This document shows positions 51,942 to 61,005 of a stretch of 64,000 bases of DNA, piece after piece (position 1 is the first letter of the stretch; the number at the start of each line of letters is the position of its first letter). The translations under genes were made by a program, and so were the position numbers. The stretch covers positions 5,281,001-5,345,000 of the forward strand of contig NZ_LT629693.1 in assembly GCF_900099825.1 (NCBI RefSeq), written 5' to 3'. This DNA is from Bradyrhizobium ottawaense (GTDB lineage Bacteria; Pseudomonadota; Alphaproteobacteria; Rhizobiales; Xanthobacteraceae). Below the pieces are notes generated by a model. The model ran no database searches and was not told the origin of the DNA. It was given only the letters and a program-made list of their open reading frames with translations.

Positions 51942-52790
51942 ATGGATTGGGACGACCTGCGCATCATTGCCGCGATCCGGGACAGCGGCACTTTCGCCGG
52001 TGCCGGCATTCGGCTCGGCATGGACGAAACCACGATTTCGCGGCGGCTGGCGCGTCTGCAAAAGACATTGGGCGTGACCCTGTTTGCAGCGACCGATGGC
52101 GTGCGGCGGCCGACGGCGCATTGCGAATCGATTCTCGACCATGTTCAGGAAATCGCCCGGCACGTGGCCGAGATCGGCGCACTCGGAAATGCGGCGCGTG
52201 GCGTTGCCGGACGCATTCGCCTTGCCACCACCAATTCGCTGGCCGAGGAAATTCTGGCGCCGAAGTCGGCGGAGTTTCTGGTCCGCAATCCCGGTCTGAC
52301 GCTGCAGTTCCTGACCTCCGGACAGAACGTCAATTTTGCGCGCTGGGAGGCCGACCTGGCCGTGCGGTTGCGCAAGCCGGAGAAGGGCAATTTCACGATT
52401 ACGAAGCTCGCGGACGTCCGCCTCTACCTGTTCGAGCCACGCGAGACGATTGACGCCGGCGAGGAACCGGTTATTTGCGGATACCCTGATGAATTCGACA
52501 ACACGGCGGAGACGGCTTTTCTGAAGGCCCAGGGCCTCAAGGCGCGAAGCCGATGCATCACGGACAATGTTCGCGTGATACGCAAACTGGTCCAGTCGCA
52601 TCAGGCGGTCGGGATACTGCCCGAGCATGTTTGCGGCGCGTTGCTGGCCGACCGAAGTCTTCGCGCGACGTTGCTGCCGCGGCGGCTCGAGGTGTGGCTT
52701 CTCGTGCAAAATCATCTCAAGCGCAACCCCGCGTCGCGCGTCGTGATCGACTGGATGCGCGGGCTGTTCGACGAAATGGCCGCGAATTGA
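51942..52790 (+). CDS. LysR-family regulator
   Basis: The 282-aa product has the helix-turn-helix WDDLRIIAAIRDSGTFAGAGIRLGMDETTISRRLARLQKTLG. Its effector domain begins at about residue 90 (RIRLATTNSLAEEILAPKSAEFLVRNPGLTLQFL). The Asp-Glu-Thr-Thr recognition helix is unusual and typical of a small LysR branch in rhizobia. Targets are not clear; it lies between the NicC-like monooxygenase and mobA. The start codon is the first Met before the conserved region. Confidence 0.85.
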   Translation: MDWDDLRIIAAIRDSGTFAGAGIRLGMDETTISRRLARLQKTLGVTLFAATDGVRRPTAHCESILDHVQEIARHVAEIGALGNAARGVAGRIRLATTNSLAEEILAPKSAEFLVRNPGLTLQFLTSGQNVNFARWEADLAVRLRKPEKGNFTITKLADVRLYLFEPRETIDAGEEPVICGYPDEFDNTAETAFLKAQGLKARSRCITDNVRVIRKLVQSHQAVGILPEHVCGALLADRSLRATLLPRRLEVWLLVQNHLKRNPASRVVIDWMRGLFDEMAAN

Positions 52791-52842
52791 ATTGGGTTTG
52801 CGGCCCCTGCGTTCTGGAACGCTGAAGAAATCGAAGCCCGTC

Positions 52843-53463
52843 TCAGCCGCCGTCCAGCGCTGCCAGCCGTTCGGCTTCGGCGATGTCGTCCATGGTGTTG
52901 GCGTTGAAGAACGGGTCGAGCGGCGTCACGGGCCAGGTCACGGTGGCGAGCCGGTAGCGCGCGGTCCAGCGGTCGATCTTTCTGACGTCCTCGACCACCA
53001 GCGCGTGGCGGAGTTGTTCGCGTAAACCGACGCTCCACAGTCCGATCACCGGATGCGACTGTCCGTCGGACGCGGCAACCGCGAGTTCGGCGTTCTCCGA
53101 CGTCAGCGCGCCATGGAGGCGCGACACCAGATCGCGCGGCAGGAACGGACAATCGCCGGCGGCGCTCAGCACCAGCGACACGTCAGGGCGATTGGCCGCG
53201 GCCCAGTCGAGCGCTGCCAGAATGCCGGCGAGGGGTCCCGGGAAATCGGCGACGCCATCGGGGATCACGGGCAGGCCAAACGCCGCAAACCGGGCGGGAT
53301 CGCCATTGGCGTTGAGAATGAGACCATCGCATTGCGGTTCGAGCCGCGCGATGACGCGTTCCAGAATGGTGCGGCCGCCGATCGTGCGCATCGGCTTGTC
53401 GCCACCGCCCATCCGCCGCGCCAGCCCGCCGGCGAGCAGGACGCCCAGAATTTCAGTCGTCAC
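52843..53463 (-). CDS. mobA: Molybdenum cofactor guanylyltransferase MobA
   Basis: The 206-aa enzyme links GMP to Moco to form the bis-guanine dinucleotide used by formate dehydrogenase and other DMSO-reductase-family enzymes. It shows the nucleotidyltransferase signature [20 protein letters not shown] at the N-terminus, [11 protein letters not shown], and [13 protein letters not shown]. The GTG at 53463 is the likely start: it keeps the family N-terminus and overlaps the end of fdhD by 11 bp. The longer frame to 53514 would overlap fdhD more. mobA and fdhD are co-transcribed. Confidence 0.9.
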   Translation of the reverse strand: MTTEILGVLLAGGLARRMGGGDKPMRTIGGRTILERVIARLEPQCDGLILNANGDPARFAAFGLPVIPDGVADFPGPLAGILAALDWAAANRPDVSLVLSAAGDCPFLPRDLVSRLHGALTSENAELAVAASDGQSHPVIGLWSVGLREQLRHALVVEDVRKIDRWTARYRLATVTWPVTPLDPFFNANTMDDIAEAERLAALDGG

Positions 53464-54343
53464 GGTCTTCGCCCTTGCGCTTGTGCCGCGCCGATTCCTC
53501 TTCGACAAAGGCAAGGTTCTGGTCGAACACGATGCGCTCCTGGCCGGACAGTGCGATGAAACGCTTGCCTTTGGTGCGTCCGACCAAGGTCAGCCCGACC
53601 TGTCGCGCCAGCTCGACGCCCCAGGCGGTAAAGCCCGAGCGCGAGACCAGAATCGGAATCCCCATTCGCACCGTCTTGATGATCATCTCGGAGGTGAGAC
53701 GCCCGGTGGTGTAGAGAATCTTGTCTCCGGGATCGACGCCGTGGCGATAGATCCAGCCCGCGATCTTGTCGACCGCGTTATGGCGGCCGACATCCTCGGT
53801 GTAGCAGACCGGCGTGCCCTCCTTGCACAGCACGCAGCCGTGAATCGCACCGGCCTCCAGATAGAGCGAGGGCATGGTGTTGATCGCATGCGTCATCTGG
53901 TAGAGCCATGAAGTGCGCAGCTCGGCTTTCGGGAGCGCGACGCTCTCGACGGCCTCCAGGAGATCGCCGAACGCGGTGCCCTGCGCGCAGCCGGAAGTCT
54001 GCGTGCGCTTTTTCAGTTTCGCTTCGAAGTTGGTGTGGTGTTCGGTGCGCACCACCACCACCTGCAGATCGTCGTCGTATTCGACCTCGGTGACGACGTC
54101 GTCATATTTCAGCATGTTCTGGTTCAGGAGGTAGCCGAGCGCGAGATATTCCGGATAGTCGCCGATCGTCATCATAGTGACGATCTCCTGCGCGTTCAGA
54201 TACAGCGTCAGCGGCCGTTCCACCGGCACCCGGATCTCGACCGCAGCGCCGGTCTGGTCGGTTCCGGTGACGCGCTCGGTCAGCCGCGGATCATCCGGGT
54301 TGGGTACGATCAGGGGGACGGGGGCCTTGTCGATTTTCATCAT
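53453..54343 (-). CDS. fdhD: FdhD, formate dehydrogenase accessory sulfurtransferase
   Basis: The 296-aa product is a full-length FdhD-family protein with [13 protein letters not shown] in place of the twin-cysteine loop of other members, [35 protein letters not shown] and [31 protein letters not shown]. FdhD transfers sulfur to the Mo centre of formate dehydrogenases. It is intact, unlike the copy at 10.8 kb, and has a different cysteine motif, so it belongs to another subfamily. It serves the formate dehydrogenase 5-9 kb away. It overlaps mobA. Confidence 0.9.
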   Translation of the reverse strand: MMKIDKAPVPLIVPNPDDPRLTERVTGTDQTGAAVEIRVPVERPLTLYLNAQEIVTMMTIGDYPEYLALGYLLNQNMLKYDDVVTEVEYDDDLQVVVVRTEHHTNFEAKLKKRTQTSGCAQGTAFGDLLEAVESVALPKAELRTSWLYQMTHAINTMPSLYLEAGAIHGCVLCKEGTPVCYTEDVGRHNAVDKIAGWIYRHGVDPGDKILYTTGRLTSEMIIKTVRMGIPILVSRSGFTAWGVELARQVGLTLVGRTKGKRFIALSGQERIVFDQNLAFVEEESARHKRKGEDRDD

Positions 54344-54420
54344 GTCGGCAGGTTAGCATGACAATGGCTGTCAGCCGATATAAAGCATTTGAGAGATCGA
54401 GCGAATACGCCTGTCCTGTC

Positions 54421-54545
54421 CTGTCCTTGCGAGCGAAGCGAAGCAATCCATCTAACCGCGCAAAGAAAGAATGGATTGCGTCGTCGCGGAGTTTATCATC
54501 GGGCCGGCCAAAGGCCGGACCCGTTGGCTCCTCGCAATGACGGGA
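54421..54545. repeat. Palindromic dispersed repeat between fdhD and mobB
   Basis: The outer arms read CCTTGCGAGCGAAGCG and CTCGCAATGACGGG. An inner hairpin pairs GCAATCCA (54443-54450) with TGGATTGC (54472-54479). A CGGCC-AAA-GGCCG palindrome lies at 54502-54518. I recall this REP-like form as common in Bradyrhizobium. Confidence 0.65.
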
Positions 54546-54565
54546 AGGGAATGCCGGAGAATGCG

Positions 54566-55108
54566 ATGAAAGTCATAGGCCTCGCGGGATGGAGCGGCGC
54601 CGGCAAGACCACCTTGCTGACGCGGGTGATCCCGCTTTTGCTGCAGAAGGGCCTGCGCGTTTCCGTCATCAAGCACGCCCATCATGCCTTCGATGTCGAC
54701 GTGCCGGGCAAGGATTCCTGGCGGCACCGCGAGTCCGGCGCGACCGAAGTTCTGGTGTCGTCGACCCGGCGCTGGGCCCTGATGCATGAGCTGCGCGGCG
54801 CCGGCGAGCCGAGGCTGCCGGAGCTATTGGCGAAAATGTCGCGGGTCGACCTTGTCGTCATTGAGGGCTTCAAGCGCGAGCCGCACCGCAAGATCGAGGT
54901 GCATCGCGCCGCCAACGCCAAACCGCTGCTGTTCCCCGACGACCCCGGCGTGGTCGGCATCGCAACCGACACGGCGGTTGAAACCACGCTTCCGACGGCC
55001 CATCTCGATGATATCGAGGCCATTGCGGCCATGATGCTGCGGTCGGCGATGCCGGTCGATGATCTCCTGGCCAACGATCTGCTGGCCAAGAGCGAAGCTG
55101 AGGGCTGA
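54566..55108 (+). CDS. mobB: MobB, molybdopterin-guanine dinucleotide biosynthesis adaptor
   Basis: The 180-aa GTP-binding protein begins MKVIGLAGWSGAGKTTLLTRV with a P-loop, then has VIKHAHHAFDVDVPGKDSWRHRESGA and VDLVVIEGFKREPHRKIEVHR, all typical of MobB. MobB binds MobA and is thought to help Moco delivery. The Met at 54566 has GGAG 7 nt upstream; a frame from 54389 runs through the palindromic repeat and is not coding. It lies 8 bp before moeA, in one operon. Confidence 0.92.
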   Translation: MKVIGLAGWSGAGKTTLLTRVIPLLLQKGLRVSVIKHAHHAFDVDVPGKDSWRHRESGATEVLVSSTRRWALMHELRGAGEPRLPELLAKMSRVDLVVIEGFKREPHRKIEVHRAANAKPLLFPDDPGVVGIATDTAVETTLPTAHLDDIEAIAAMMLRSAMPVDDLLANDLLAKSEAEG

Positions 55109-55116
55109 TCACGCAC

Positions 55117-56370
55117 ATGGCGCAATTGTCCGACGATTGCTTTGCCTTCGGCGGCCCGATGATGTCGGTTGACGAGGCCGTCGGCCTCATCGCCGCGCGC
55201 GTCACGCCGGTGCCGGATGTCGAGACCGTTGCGCTCGCGCGGGGCGACGGCCGGATTCTCGCGCGCGACATTGCCGCGCCACTGCCGCTGCCGCCCTTCA
55301 CCAATTCCGCGGTCGACGGTTACGCGGTGGCGAGCCGCGACCTGCCGCGTCGGGACGCGCAGGCATTTCCGGTCGCCGGGCGCGTTCAGGCGGGCGGCGC
55401 CGCACCGGCGCCGGTCGAACCGGGACAGGCAATGCGCATCTTCACCGGTGCGCCGATGCCGGATGGCGCCGATACCGTGTTCATGCAGGAAGACGTCCGC
55501 CTCGAAGACGGCCAGGTCGTGCTGCCGGCAGGGCTGAAGCCGGGCGCCAATGTACGGCCTGCCGGCGAGGACATTCCCGCAGGTCTCGCCGCGTTGAAGG
55601 CCGGCCGTCGGTTACGGCCGCAGGATATCGCGCTCGCCGCGGCGTTCGGCCTGACCGAGCTCAGCGTCGTCAGGCGCATCCGCGTCGCGGTGTTCTCGAC
55701 CGGCAATGAGCTGGTTTCGCCCGGTGAAGCGCGCGGTGCGGCGCAACTGTTCGACTCCAACCGCTTCATGCTGATGGCGATGCTGGCCCGGCTCGGCTGC
55801 GACGTCAGCGATCTCGGCATCCTCAGGGACGACCGCGCCTCGCTCGCTCGTGCCTTGCAACAGGTGGCAGGCAGCCACGACCTGATCCTCACCACGGGCG
55901 GCGTTTCGACCGGCGAGGAGGACCACGTCAAGGCGGCCGTCGAAAGCGTCGGCAGACTGGTGCTCTGGCGGATGGCGATCAAGCCGGGACGCCCCGTCGC
56001 GATGGGGATCATCGACGGCACGCCGTTCATCGGCCTGCCGGGCAATCCGGTGGCGAGCTTTGTTACTTTCGTTCACGTGGTGCGGCCGACCATCCTGGCG
56101 CTGTCAGGCGCCGCGCCCGAGGTGCTGGCGCCAATGCCGGTCCGTGCGGGCTTTGCCTACAAAAAGAAAATCGCGCGCCGCGAATATGTCCGCGTCAGCC
56201 TGCGCAAGGCCGCCGACGGCGCGGTCGAAGCGGTAAAATTTCCGCGGGAGGGCGCGGGGCTGTTGTCCTCGCTGGTCGACACCGACGGCCTGGTCGAACT
56301 CGGCGAAGACGTCACCCAGGTCGAGCCCGGCCAGACGGTCGGGTTCCTGTCCTACGCAGGCCTGCTGTAA
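55117..56370 (+). CDS. moeA: Molybdopterin molybdenumtransferase MoeA
   Basis: This 417-aa canonical MoeA inserts molybdate into adenylated molybdopterin. Conserved parts are TNSAVDGYAVASRDL, MRIFTGAPMPDGADTVFMQEDV, PGANVRPAGEDIPAG, VFSTGNELVSPGE, TTGGVSTGEEDHVKAAVE and GLPGNPVASFVTF. These match the active family better than the other two MoeA-type proteins nearby, so this is likely the housekeeping enzyme. It is co-transcribed with mobB. Confidence 0.93.
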   Translation: MAQLSDDCFAFGGPMMSVDEAVGLIAARVTPVPDVETVALARGDGRILARDIAAPLPLPPFTNSAVDGYAVASRDLPRRDAQAFPVAGRVQAGGAAPAPVEPGQAMRIFTGAPMPDGADTVFMQEDVRLEDGQVVLPAGLKPGANVRPAGEDIPAGLAALKAGRRLRPQDIALAAAFGLTELSVVRRIRVAVFSTGNELVSPGEARGAAQLFDSNRFMLMAMLARLGCDVSDLGILRDDRASLARALQQVAGSHDLILTTGGVSTGEEDHVKAAVESVGRLVLWRMAIKPGRPVAMGIIDGTPFIGLPGNPVASFVTFVHVVRPTILALSGAAPEVLAPMPVRAGFAYKKKIARREYVRVSLRKAADGAVEAVKFPREGAGLLSSLVDTDGLVELGEDVTQVEPGQTVGFLSYAGLL

Positions 56371-56376
56371 GACTCA

Positions 56377-56429
56377 TTTTGATGCATTTTCTTGACGAAC
56401 CGGTAGTCACTTCGTTCGAAAGAAGCGCT
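56377..56429. repeat. Short dispersed repeat after moeA (related to 63814-63869)
   Basis: The sequence TTTTGATGCATTTTCTTGAC ... ACTTCGTTCGAAAG resembles TTTTGACGCGTTTTCTTTAC ... ACTTCGCTCGAAAA after fdhA. The two have the same order of words with several substitutions. Confidence 0.55.
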
Positions 56430-56466
56430 ATTTGACCGTTAGCGCCTGCTTCGCCATGTTCGTGAC

Positions 56467-56736
56467 ATGACCAAGACAACCCTCGATCTCACCGGCCTCA
56501 AGTGCCCGCTGCCGGCGCTGAAGACACGCAAGGCGCTGAAGGCGGTTGCGCCCGGCGACTTCCTCGAAGTTCATTGCACCGATCCGTTGTCAGTGATCGA
56601 TATTCCCAACCTGATCCGGGAAACCGGCGACAAGGTCGAAATCTCGGAACGCGGCGAGGCCCGCATTGTTTTCCTGATCGAGAAATCGAATGGCTCGATA
56701 GGGAAATCCAATGATGCGCCACCTGTCATCGGGTAG
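56467..56736 (+). CDS. TusA-family sulfurtransferase
   Basis: The 89-aa protein has the TusA/SirA fold with the catalytic motif CPLP (LTGLKCPLPALKTRKAL, Cys about residue 13), followed by LEVHCTDPLSVIDIPNLIRETG. TusA-like proteins carry persulfide sulfur between proteins, including towards molybdenum cofactor assembly and FdhD. The location between moeA and the formate genes supports such a role. Its extended C-terminal tail (about 15 residues) is polar. Confidence 0.87.
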   Translation: MTKTTLDLTGLKCPLPALKTRKALKAVAPGDFLEVHCTDPLSVIDIPNLIRETGDKVEISERGEARIVFLIEKSNGSIGKSNDAPPVIG

Positions 56737-57076
56737 TCGCGTCGGTTGAGTGATACCTACCTTTTGCCTATCGACACCGATCCTTGCTTCTGTCCCAATT
56801 AGATTTCTCCGTGGGCTTGCGGAGGTACGTCGCGTTTTTGTGCAGGACACAAAACGGTTCCGGGACAGGCCAAATTTCGCCGAAGTTGGTTGGCACCGCA
56901 TTTGGCATAGTGGGTGGTGTCTGGGGTTTATAGTTCTCGAATGCGCTTATCGATCCCGGCGCATCCTGGAATTGTGCGGGGCAGCAATGTGGGAATTGCT
57001 CCGCGGCGGCGCCGAGGACAACGGGATCGTGCACGGCAGAAGCGCCCGTCAAGGGCGGCTGCAGGGGGAGACATCA
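56737..57076. other. Leader region of the oxalate/formate antiporter gene
   Basis: These 340 bp hold no gene supported by family resemblance. An open frame continues upstream of the antiporter start but shows no conserved sequence. A promoter is expected; I could not identify a clear binding site. Confidence 0.4.
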
Positions 57077-58732
57077 ATGACGACGATCAGCAGTGCCGGA
57101 ACGGTGTCCGGCGCCGGAGCGGGGTTTCTCGACAAGGAACGGACGATTGCGACCGCCGGCTTTAATCGCTGGCTGGTGCCGCCGGCCGCGCTTTGCATTC
57201 ATCTGTGCATCGGCATGGCCTACGGCTTCAGCGTGTTCTGGCTGCCGCTGTCGCGCGCGATCGGTCTGACCGCGCCCAAGGCCTGCCCCGACATGTCGCT
57301 GATGCAGGAGCTGTTCACCACCACCTGCGACTGGAAGGTCGCCAGCATGGGGTGGATGTACACGCTGTTCTTCGTTCTGCTCGGCATCGCTGCCGCGGTG
57401 TGGGGCGGCTGGCTGGAGCGCGTCGGACCGCGTAAGGCGGGCTTCGTCTCGGCGCTGTGCTGGTGCGGCGGGCTCTTCCTCGGTGCCATCGGCGTCTACA
57501 CGCACCAGCTCTGGTTGCTGTGGCTCGGCTCCGGCGTGATCGGCGGCATCGGTCTTGGCCTCGGCTACATCTCGCCGGTGTCGACGCTGGTGAAATGGTT
57601 CCCCGACCGCCGCGGCATGGCGACCGGCATGGCGATCATGGGCTTCGGTGGCGGCGCCATGATCGGTGCGCCGCTGGCGAACCTGCTGATGAACTATTTC
57701 AAGTCGCCGACCTCGGTCGGTGTCTGGGAAACCTTCGTTGCGATGGGCGTGATCTATTTCGTATTCATGATGATCGGTGCCTTCCGTTATCGCATTCCGC
57801 CGGCGGGCTGGCGTCCCGAAGGCTGGACCGCACCGGCCAAAGCCAATGCGATGATTTCGACCAACAACGTTCACCTCAAGGATGCGCACAAGACGCCGCA
57901 GTTCTGGCTGATCTGGTGGGTGCTCTGCCTCAACGTCTCGGCAGGCATCGGTGTGATCGGCATGGCGTCGCCGATGTTGCAGGAAATCTTCGCCGGCAAG
58001 CTGATCGGGTTGCCTGATGTCGGCTTCAACGCGCTCGACGCCACGCAGAAGGCGACGATCGCCGGCATCGCGGCCGGCTTCGCCGGGCTGCTCTCGCTGT
58101 TCAACATCGGCGGCCGCTTCTTCTGGGCGTCGCTATCGGACAAGATCGGCCGCAAGAACACCTATTATACGTTCTTCATCCTCGGCATCGCGCTCTACGC
58201 GCTGGCGCCGACCTTTGCCGCGATGGGCTCGAAGCTTCTGTTCGTGCTCGGCTTCGGCATCATCCTGTCGATGTATGGCGGCGGCTTCGCCACGGTGCCG
58301 GCCTATCTCGCCGACATGTTCGGCACCCAGTTCGTGGGCGCCATTCATGGCCGTCTGCTGACGGCGTGGTCGACGGCCGGCATCATCGGCCCGGTCGTGG
58401 TCAACTACATCCGCGAGTTCCAGCTTGCGGCCGGCGTTCCGCGCGACCAGCTGTACAACACCACGATGTACATCCTGTGCGCGATGCTGATTGCCGGGTT
58501 GATCTGCAACTACCTGATCAAGCCGGTCGACCATAAGTGGCACATGAGCGAGGCCGATGTAGCCAAGCTGCAGGCAGCAACAGCCACTGCGGGCGCGTCC
58601 GGGCCATCCGGTTCCTACGGCATCGGGTTCGGCGGACTCGACGGCAGGGCCGCATTGTTCTGGGCCTTCGTCGGCATCCCGCTGGCCTGGGGCGTCTGGA
58701 AGACGCTGGAAAGCGCCGTCAAGATCTTCTGA
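57077..58732 (+). CDS. OFA-family MFS transporter, oxalate/formate antiporter-like
   Basis: This 551-aa MFS carrier has twelve helices plus an extended end. Typical OFA features are GMAYGFSVFWLPLSRAIGL in helix 1, GIGLGLGYISPVSTLVKWFPDRRGMATGMAIMGFGGGA in the middle of the first half, a long central loop, and NIGGRFFWASLSDKIGRKNTYYTF. OxlT in Oxalobacter exchanges oxalate for formate. Next to formate dehydrogenase it probably moves oxalate, formate or a related acid. ATG 57077 follows GGGGAGACATCA; the longer frame upstream to 56750 is not conserved. Confidence 0.87.
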   Translation: MTTISSAGTVSGAGAGFLDKERTIATAGFNRWLVPPAALCIHLCIGMAYGFSVFWLPLSRAIGLTAPKACPDMSLMQELFTTTCDWKVASMGWMYTLFFVLLGIAAAVWGGWLERVGPRKAGFVSALCWCGGLFLGAIGVYTHQLWLLWLGSGVIGGIGLGLGYISPVSTLVKWFPDRRGMATGMAIMGFGGGAMIGAPLANLLMNYFKSPTSVGVWETFVAMGVIYFVFMMIGAFRYRIPPAGWRPEGWTAPAKANAMISTNNVHLKDAHKTPQFWLIWWVLCLNVSAGIGVIGMASPMLQEIFAGKLIGLPDVGFNALDATQKATIAGIAAGFAGLLSLFNIGGRFFWASLSDKIGRKNTYYTFFILGIALYALAPTFAAMGSKLLFVLGFGIILSMYGGGFATVPAYLADMFGTQFVGAIHGRLLTAWSTAGIIGPVVVNYIREFQLAAGVPRDQLYNTTMYILCAMLIAGLICNYLIKPVDHKWHMSEADVAKLQAATATAGASGPSGSYGIGFGGLDGRAALFWAFVGIPLAWGVWKTLESAVKIF

Positions 58733-58743
58733 TCGCGGGTCGC

Positions 58744-58772
58744 ATCGCGGGACGCAATTCTGCTCCCGCGAT
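58744..58772 (+). terminator. Hairpin after the OFA transporter gene
   Basis: ATCGCGGG (58744-58751) pairs with CCCGCGAT (58765-58772) beginning 12 bp past the stop codon. There is no T tract, so termination may be partial. Confidence 0.4.
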
Positions 58773-58820
58773 GTCTCGCTATCCCATCAAGACCAATCAA
58801 CAGATCAGAGGAATCCTTCC

Positions 58821-59111
58821 ATGCTCCGTACCGGAATTTGTCTCGCCGCCGTGCTGCTTGTCGCCGGCATGCTCAACACGGCTTCGGCCCAAACCTCCAC
58901 CGCTCCGACCGCCGCGCCGGCGGCCACCACGCCGACTCCGGCGGCAAAGCCATCAAGAATGAAGCTTACCGCCGCGAAGCTGAAGGACATGAAGGCCAAA
59001 TGGAGCGCCAACAAGTCCAAGCTCAAGGCCTGCCGCGGCGAGGTCAAGCAGAAGGGGTTGGCGGGCGACGACCGCTGGTTCTACATCGAAGACTGCATGG
59101 GTAAGACTTGA
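58821..59111 (+). CDS. Exported PsiF-like small protein
   Basis: The 96-aa product has a signal peptide (LAAVLLVAGMLNTASAQ), an Ala/Thr/Pro-rich linker and one PsiF-type repeat with two cysteines (LKACRGEVKQKGLAGDDRWF ... EDCMGKT). PsiF of E. coli is a phosphate-starvation-inducible protein of unknown role. It lies between the antiporter and formate dehydrogenase genes on the same strand, with a hairpin following. Confidence 0.65.
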   Translation: MLRTGICLAAVLLVAGMLNTASAQTSTAPTAAPAATTPTPAAKPSRMKLTAAKLKDMKAKWSANKSKLKACRGEVKQKGLAGDDRWFYIEDCMGKT

Positions 59112-59174
59112 GGCCTTCGAGACTTGAGGCGTTCAAGACCTGAGAACTGCCTGTCCCGAACAGCGTTGATTTGA

Positions 59175-59201
59175 GGGGCATGCAGCGCGGCTGCATGCCC
59201 C
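59175..59201 (+). terminator. Strong hairpin before the formate dehydrogenase genes
   Basis: An 11-bp perfect stem (GGGGCATGCAG / CTGCATGCCCC) with a 5-nt loop is followed by TTAAATGC. It separates the PsiF-like gene from the formate dehydrogenase operon. Confidence 0.65.
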
Positions 59202-59301
59202 TTAAATGCTTATTGGACCGCAATAATTCTCGTAATTATTCTCTTGGCATCTGGCATGCCACGGTCTAGAATTGATCCAAATTGGACAAGGTCGATACGC
59301 G

Positions 59302-61005
59302 ATGGTCCACGACGCACAAAAAGTCCGCCAATTCGAGCACCCGGGCGCAGGGCGGAAACGAGCCAAGTCGACGCCGAAGGGCCGGCAGGTCGACCCGACG
59401 GCTGCCCATGAAATCGAGCTTCTGCTCGGCGACCGGCCGCGGCGCCGCGACCTCCTGATCGAGCATCTGCACCTGATCCAGGACAAGTACCGCCAGATCA
59501 CGGCGGCGCATCTCGCAGCGCTCGCCGACGAGATGAAGCTGTCGTTTGCCGAAGTGTTCGAGACCGCCACCTTCTACGCGCATTTCGACGTGGTGAAGGA
59601 AGGCGAGCCCGATATCGCGCCGCTCACCATTCGCGTCTGCGACTCGCTCACCTGCGCCATGCTGGGCGCGGAAGCGCTGCTGGATCAACTGCAGGACAAG
59701 GCCGGCCCGCGCATCCGCGTGGTGCGCGCGCCCTGCGTCGGCCGCTGCGATACCGCGCCTGCGGCCGAAGTCGGGCATCACTTCGTCGATCATGCGACCG
59801 TGGCCAATGTGCTTGCCGCGGCCAAGGCCGGCGAGACCCATGCGCATCTGCCCAACTATGTGGGCTACGACGCCTATGTTGCCGGCGGCGGTTATGCGCT
59901 GCTGAACAGGCTGCGCTCCGGTGCGCTGTCGAAGGAAGATCTGCTGAAGGCGCTCGACGATGCGTCGCTACGCGGGCTCGGTGGCGCCGGATTTCCCACC
60001 GGCCGCAAATGGCGTTCGGTGATCGGCGAACCCGGTCCGCGGCTGATGGCGGTCAACGGCGACGAGGGCGAGCCCGGCACCTTCAAGGACCGCTATTACC
60101 TCGAATCCGATCCGCATCGCTTTCTCGAGGGCATGCTGATCGGCGCGCATGTGGTCGAGGCGACCGACGTCTACATCTATCTGCGCGACGAATATCCGGC
60201 TTCGCGCGAAATCCTCGAACGCGAAATTGCCAAGCTTCCTCCTGATGGCCCGGTGCTGCACATGCGTCGCGGCGCCGGCGCCTATATCTGCGGCGAGGAA
60301 TCCTCGCTCCTGGAAAGCATCGAGGGCAAGCGCGGCCTGCCGCGGCACAAGCCGCCTTATCCGTTCCAGGTCGGGCTGTTCGGGCTGCCGACGCTGATCA
60401 ACAATATCGAGACGCTGTGGTGGGTGCGCGACATCGTCGAGAAGGGCGCCGACTGGTGGAAGGGCCATGGCCGCAACGACCGTCATGGTCTGCGCAGCTA
60501 TTCGGTCTCGGGCCGCGTCAAGAATCCCGGCATGAAGCTGGCGCCGGCCGGCATCACCGTGCGGGAGCTGATCGACGAGTTCTGCGGCGGCATGGCGGAT
60601 GGACACAAATTCCACGCCTATCTGCCGGGCGGCGCGTCGGGCGGCATCCTGCCGGCGGCGATGGACAACATTCCGCTCGATTTCGGCACGCTGGAAAAAT
60701 ACGGCTGCTTCATCGGCTCGGCCGCGGTCATCATCCTGTCCGACCGGGACAGCGTGAGGGGTGCGGCGCTGAACCTGATGCGCTTTTTCGAGGATGAGAG
60801 CTGCGGCCAGTGCACGCCGTGCCGGGTCGGTACCCAGAAGGCGGCGATCCTGATGGAAAAGCCGGTGTGGAACCGCGAATTGCTGGACCAGTTGAGCCAG
60901 GCGATGCGCGATGCGTCGATCTGCGGCCTCGGGCAGGCGGCCTCGAATCCGCTAACATCCGTGATCAAATACTTCCCCGACGAGTTCAAGGAAGCGGCGG
61001 AATGA
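59302..61005 (+). CDS. Formate dehydrogenase diaphorase subunit, NuoE-NuoF fusion
   Basis: The 567-aa product joins two subunits that are usually separate. Residues 1 to about 170 are NuoE/FdsG-like with four cysteines for a [2Fe-2S] cluster (CDSLTC ... APCVGRC). The rest is NuoF/FdsB-like: GGAGFPTGRKW for FMN/NAD binding, GEESSLLESIEGKRG, and ESCGQCTPCRVGTQK plus a later Cys for a [4Fe-4S] cluster. It passes electrons from the catalytic subunit to NAD. ATG 59302 was chosen; a TTG 30 bp earlier is possible. The stop overlaps fdhA by 4 bp. Confidence 0.92.
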   Translation: MVHDAQKVRQFEHPGAGRKRAKSTPKGRQVDPTAAHEIELLLGDRPRRRDLLIEHLHLIQDKYRQITAAHLAALADEMKLSFAEVFETATFYAHFDVVKEGEPDIAPLTIRVCDSLTCAMLGAEALLDQLQDKAGPRIRVVRAPCVGRCDTAPAAEVGHHFVDHATVANVLAAAKAGETHAHLPNYVGYDAYVAGGGYALLNRLRSGALSKEDLLKALDDASLRGLGGAGFPTGRKWRSVIGEPGPRLMAVNGDEGEPGTFKDRYYLESDPHRFLEGMLIGAHVVEATDVYIYLRDEYPASREILEREIAKLPPDGPVLHMRRGAGAYICGEESSLLESIEGKRGLPRHKPPYPFQVGLFGLPTLINNIETLWWVRDIVEKGADWWKGHGRNDRHGLRSYSVSGRVKNPGMKLAPAGITVRELIDEFCGGMADGHKFHAYLPGGASGGILPAAMDNIPLDFGTLEKYGCFIGSAAVIILSDRDSVRGAALNLMRFFEDESCGQCTPCRVGTQKAAILMEKPVWNRELLDQLSQAMRDASICGLGQAASNPLTSVIKYFPDEFKEAAE

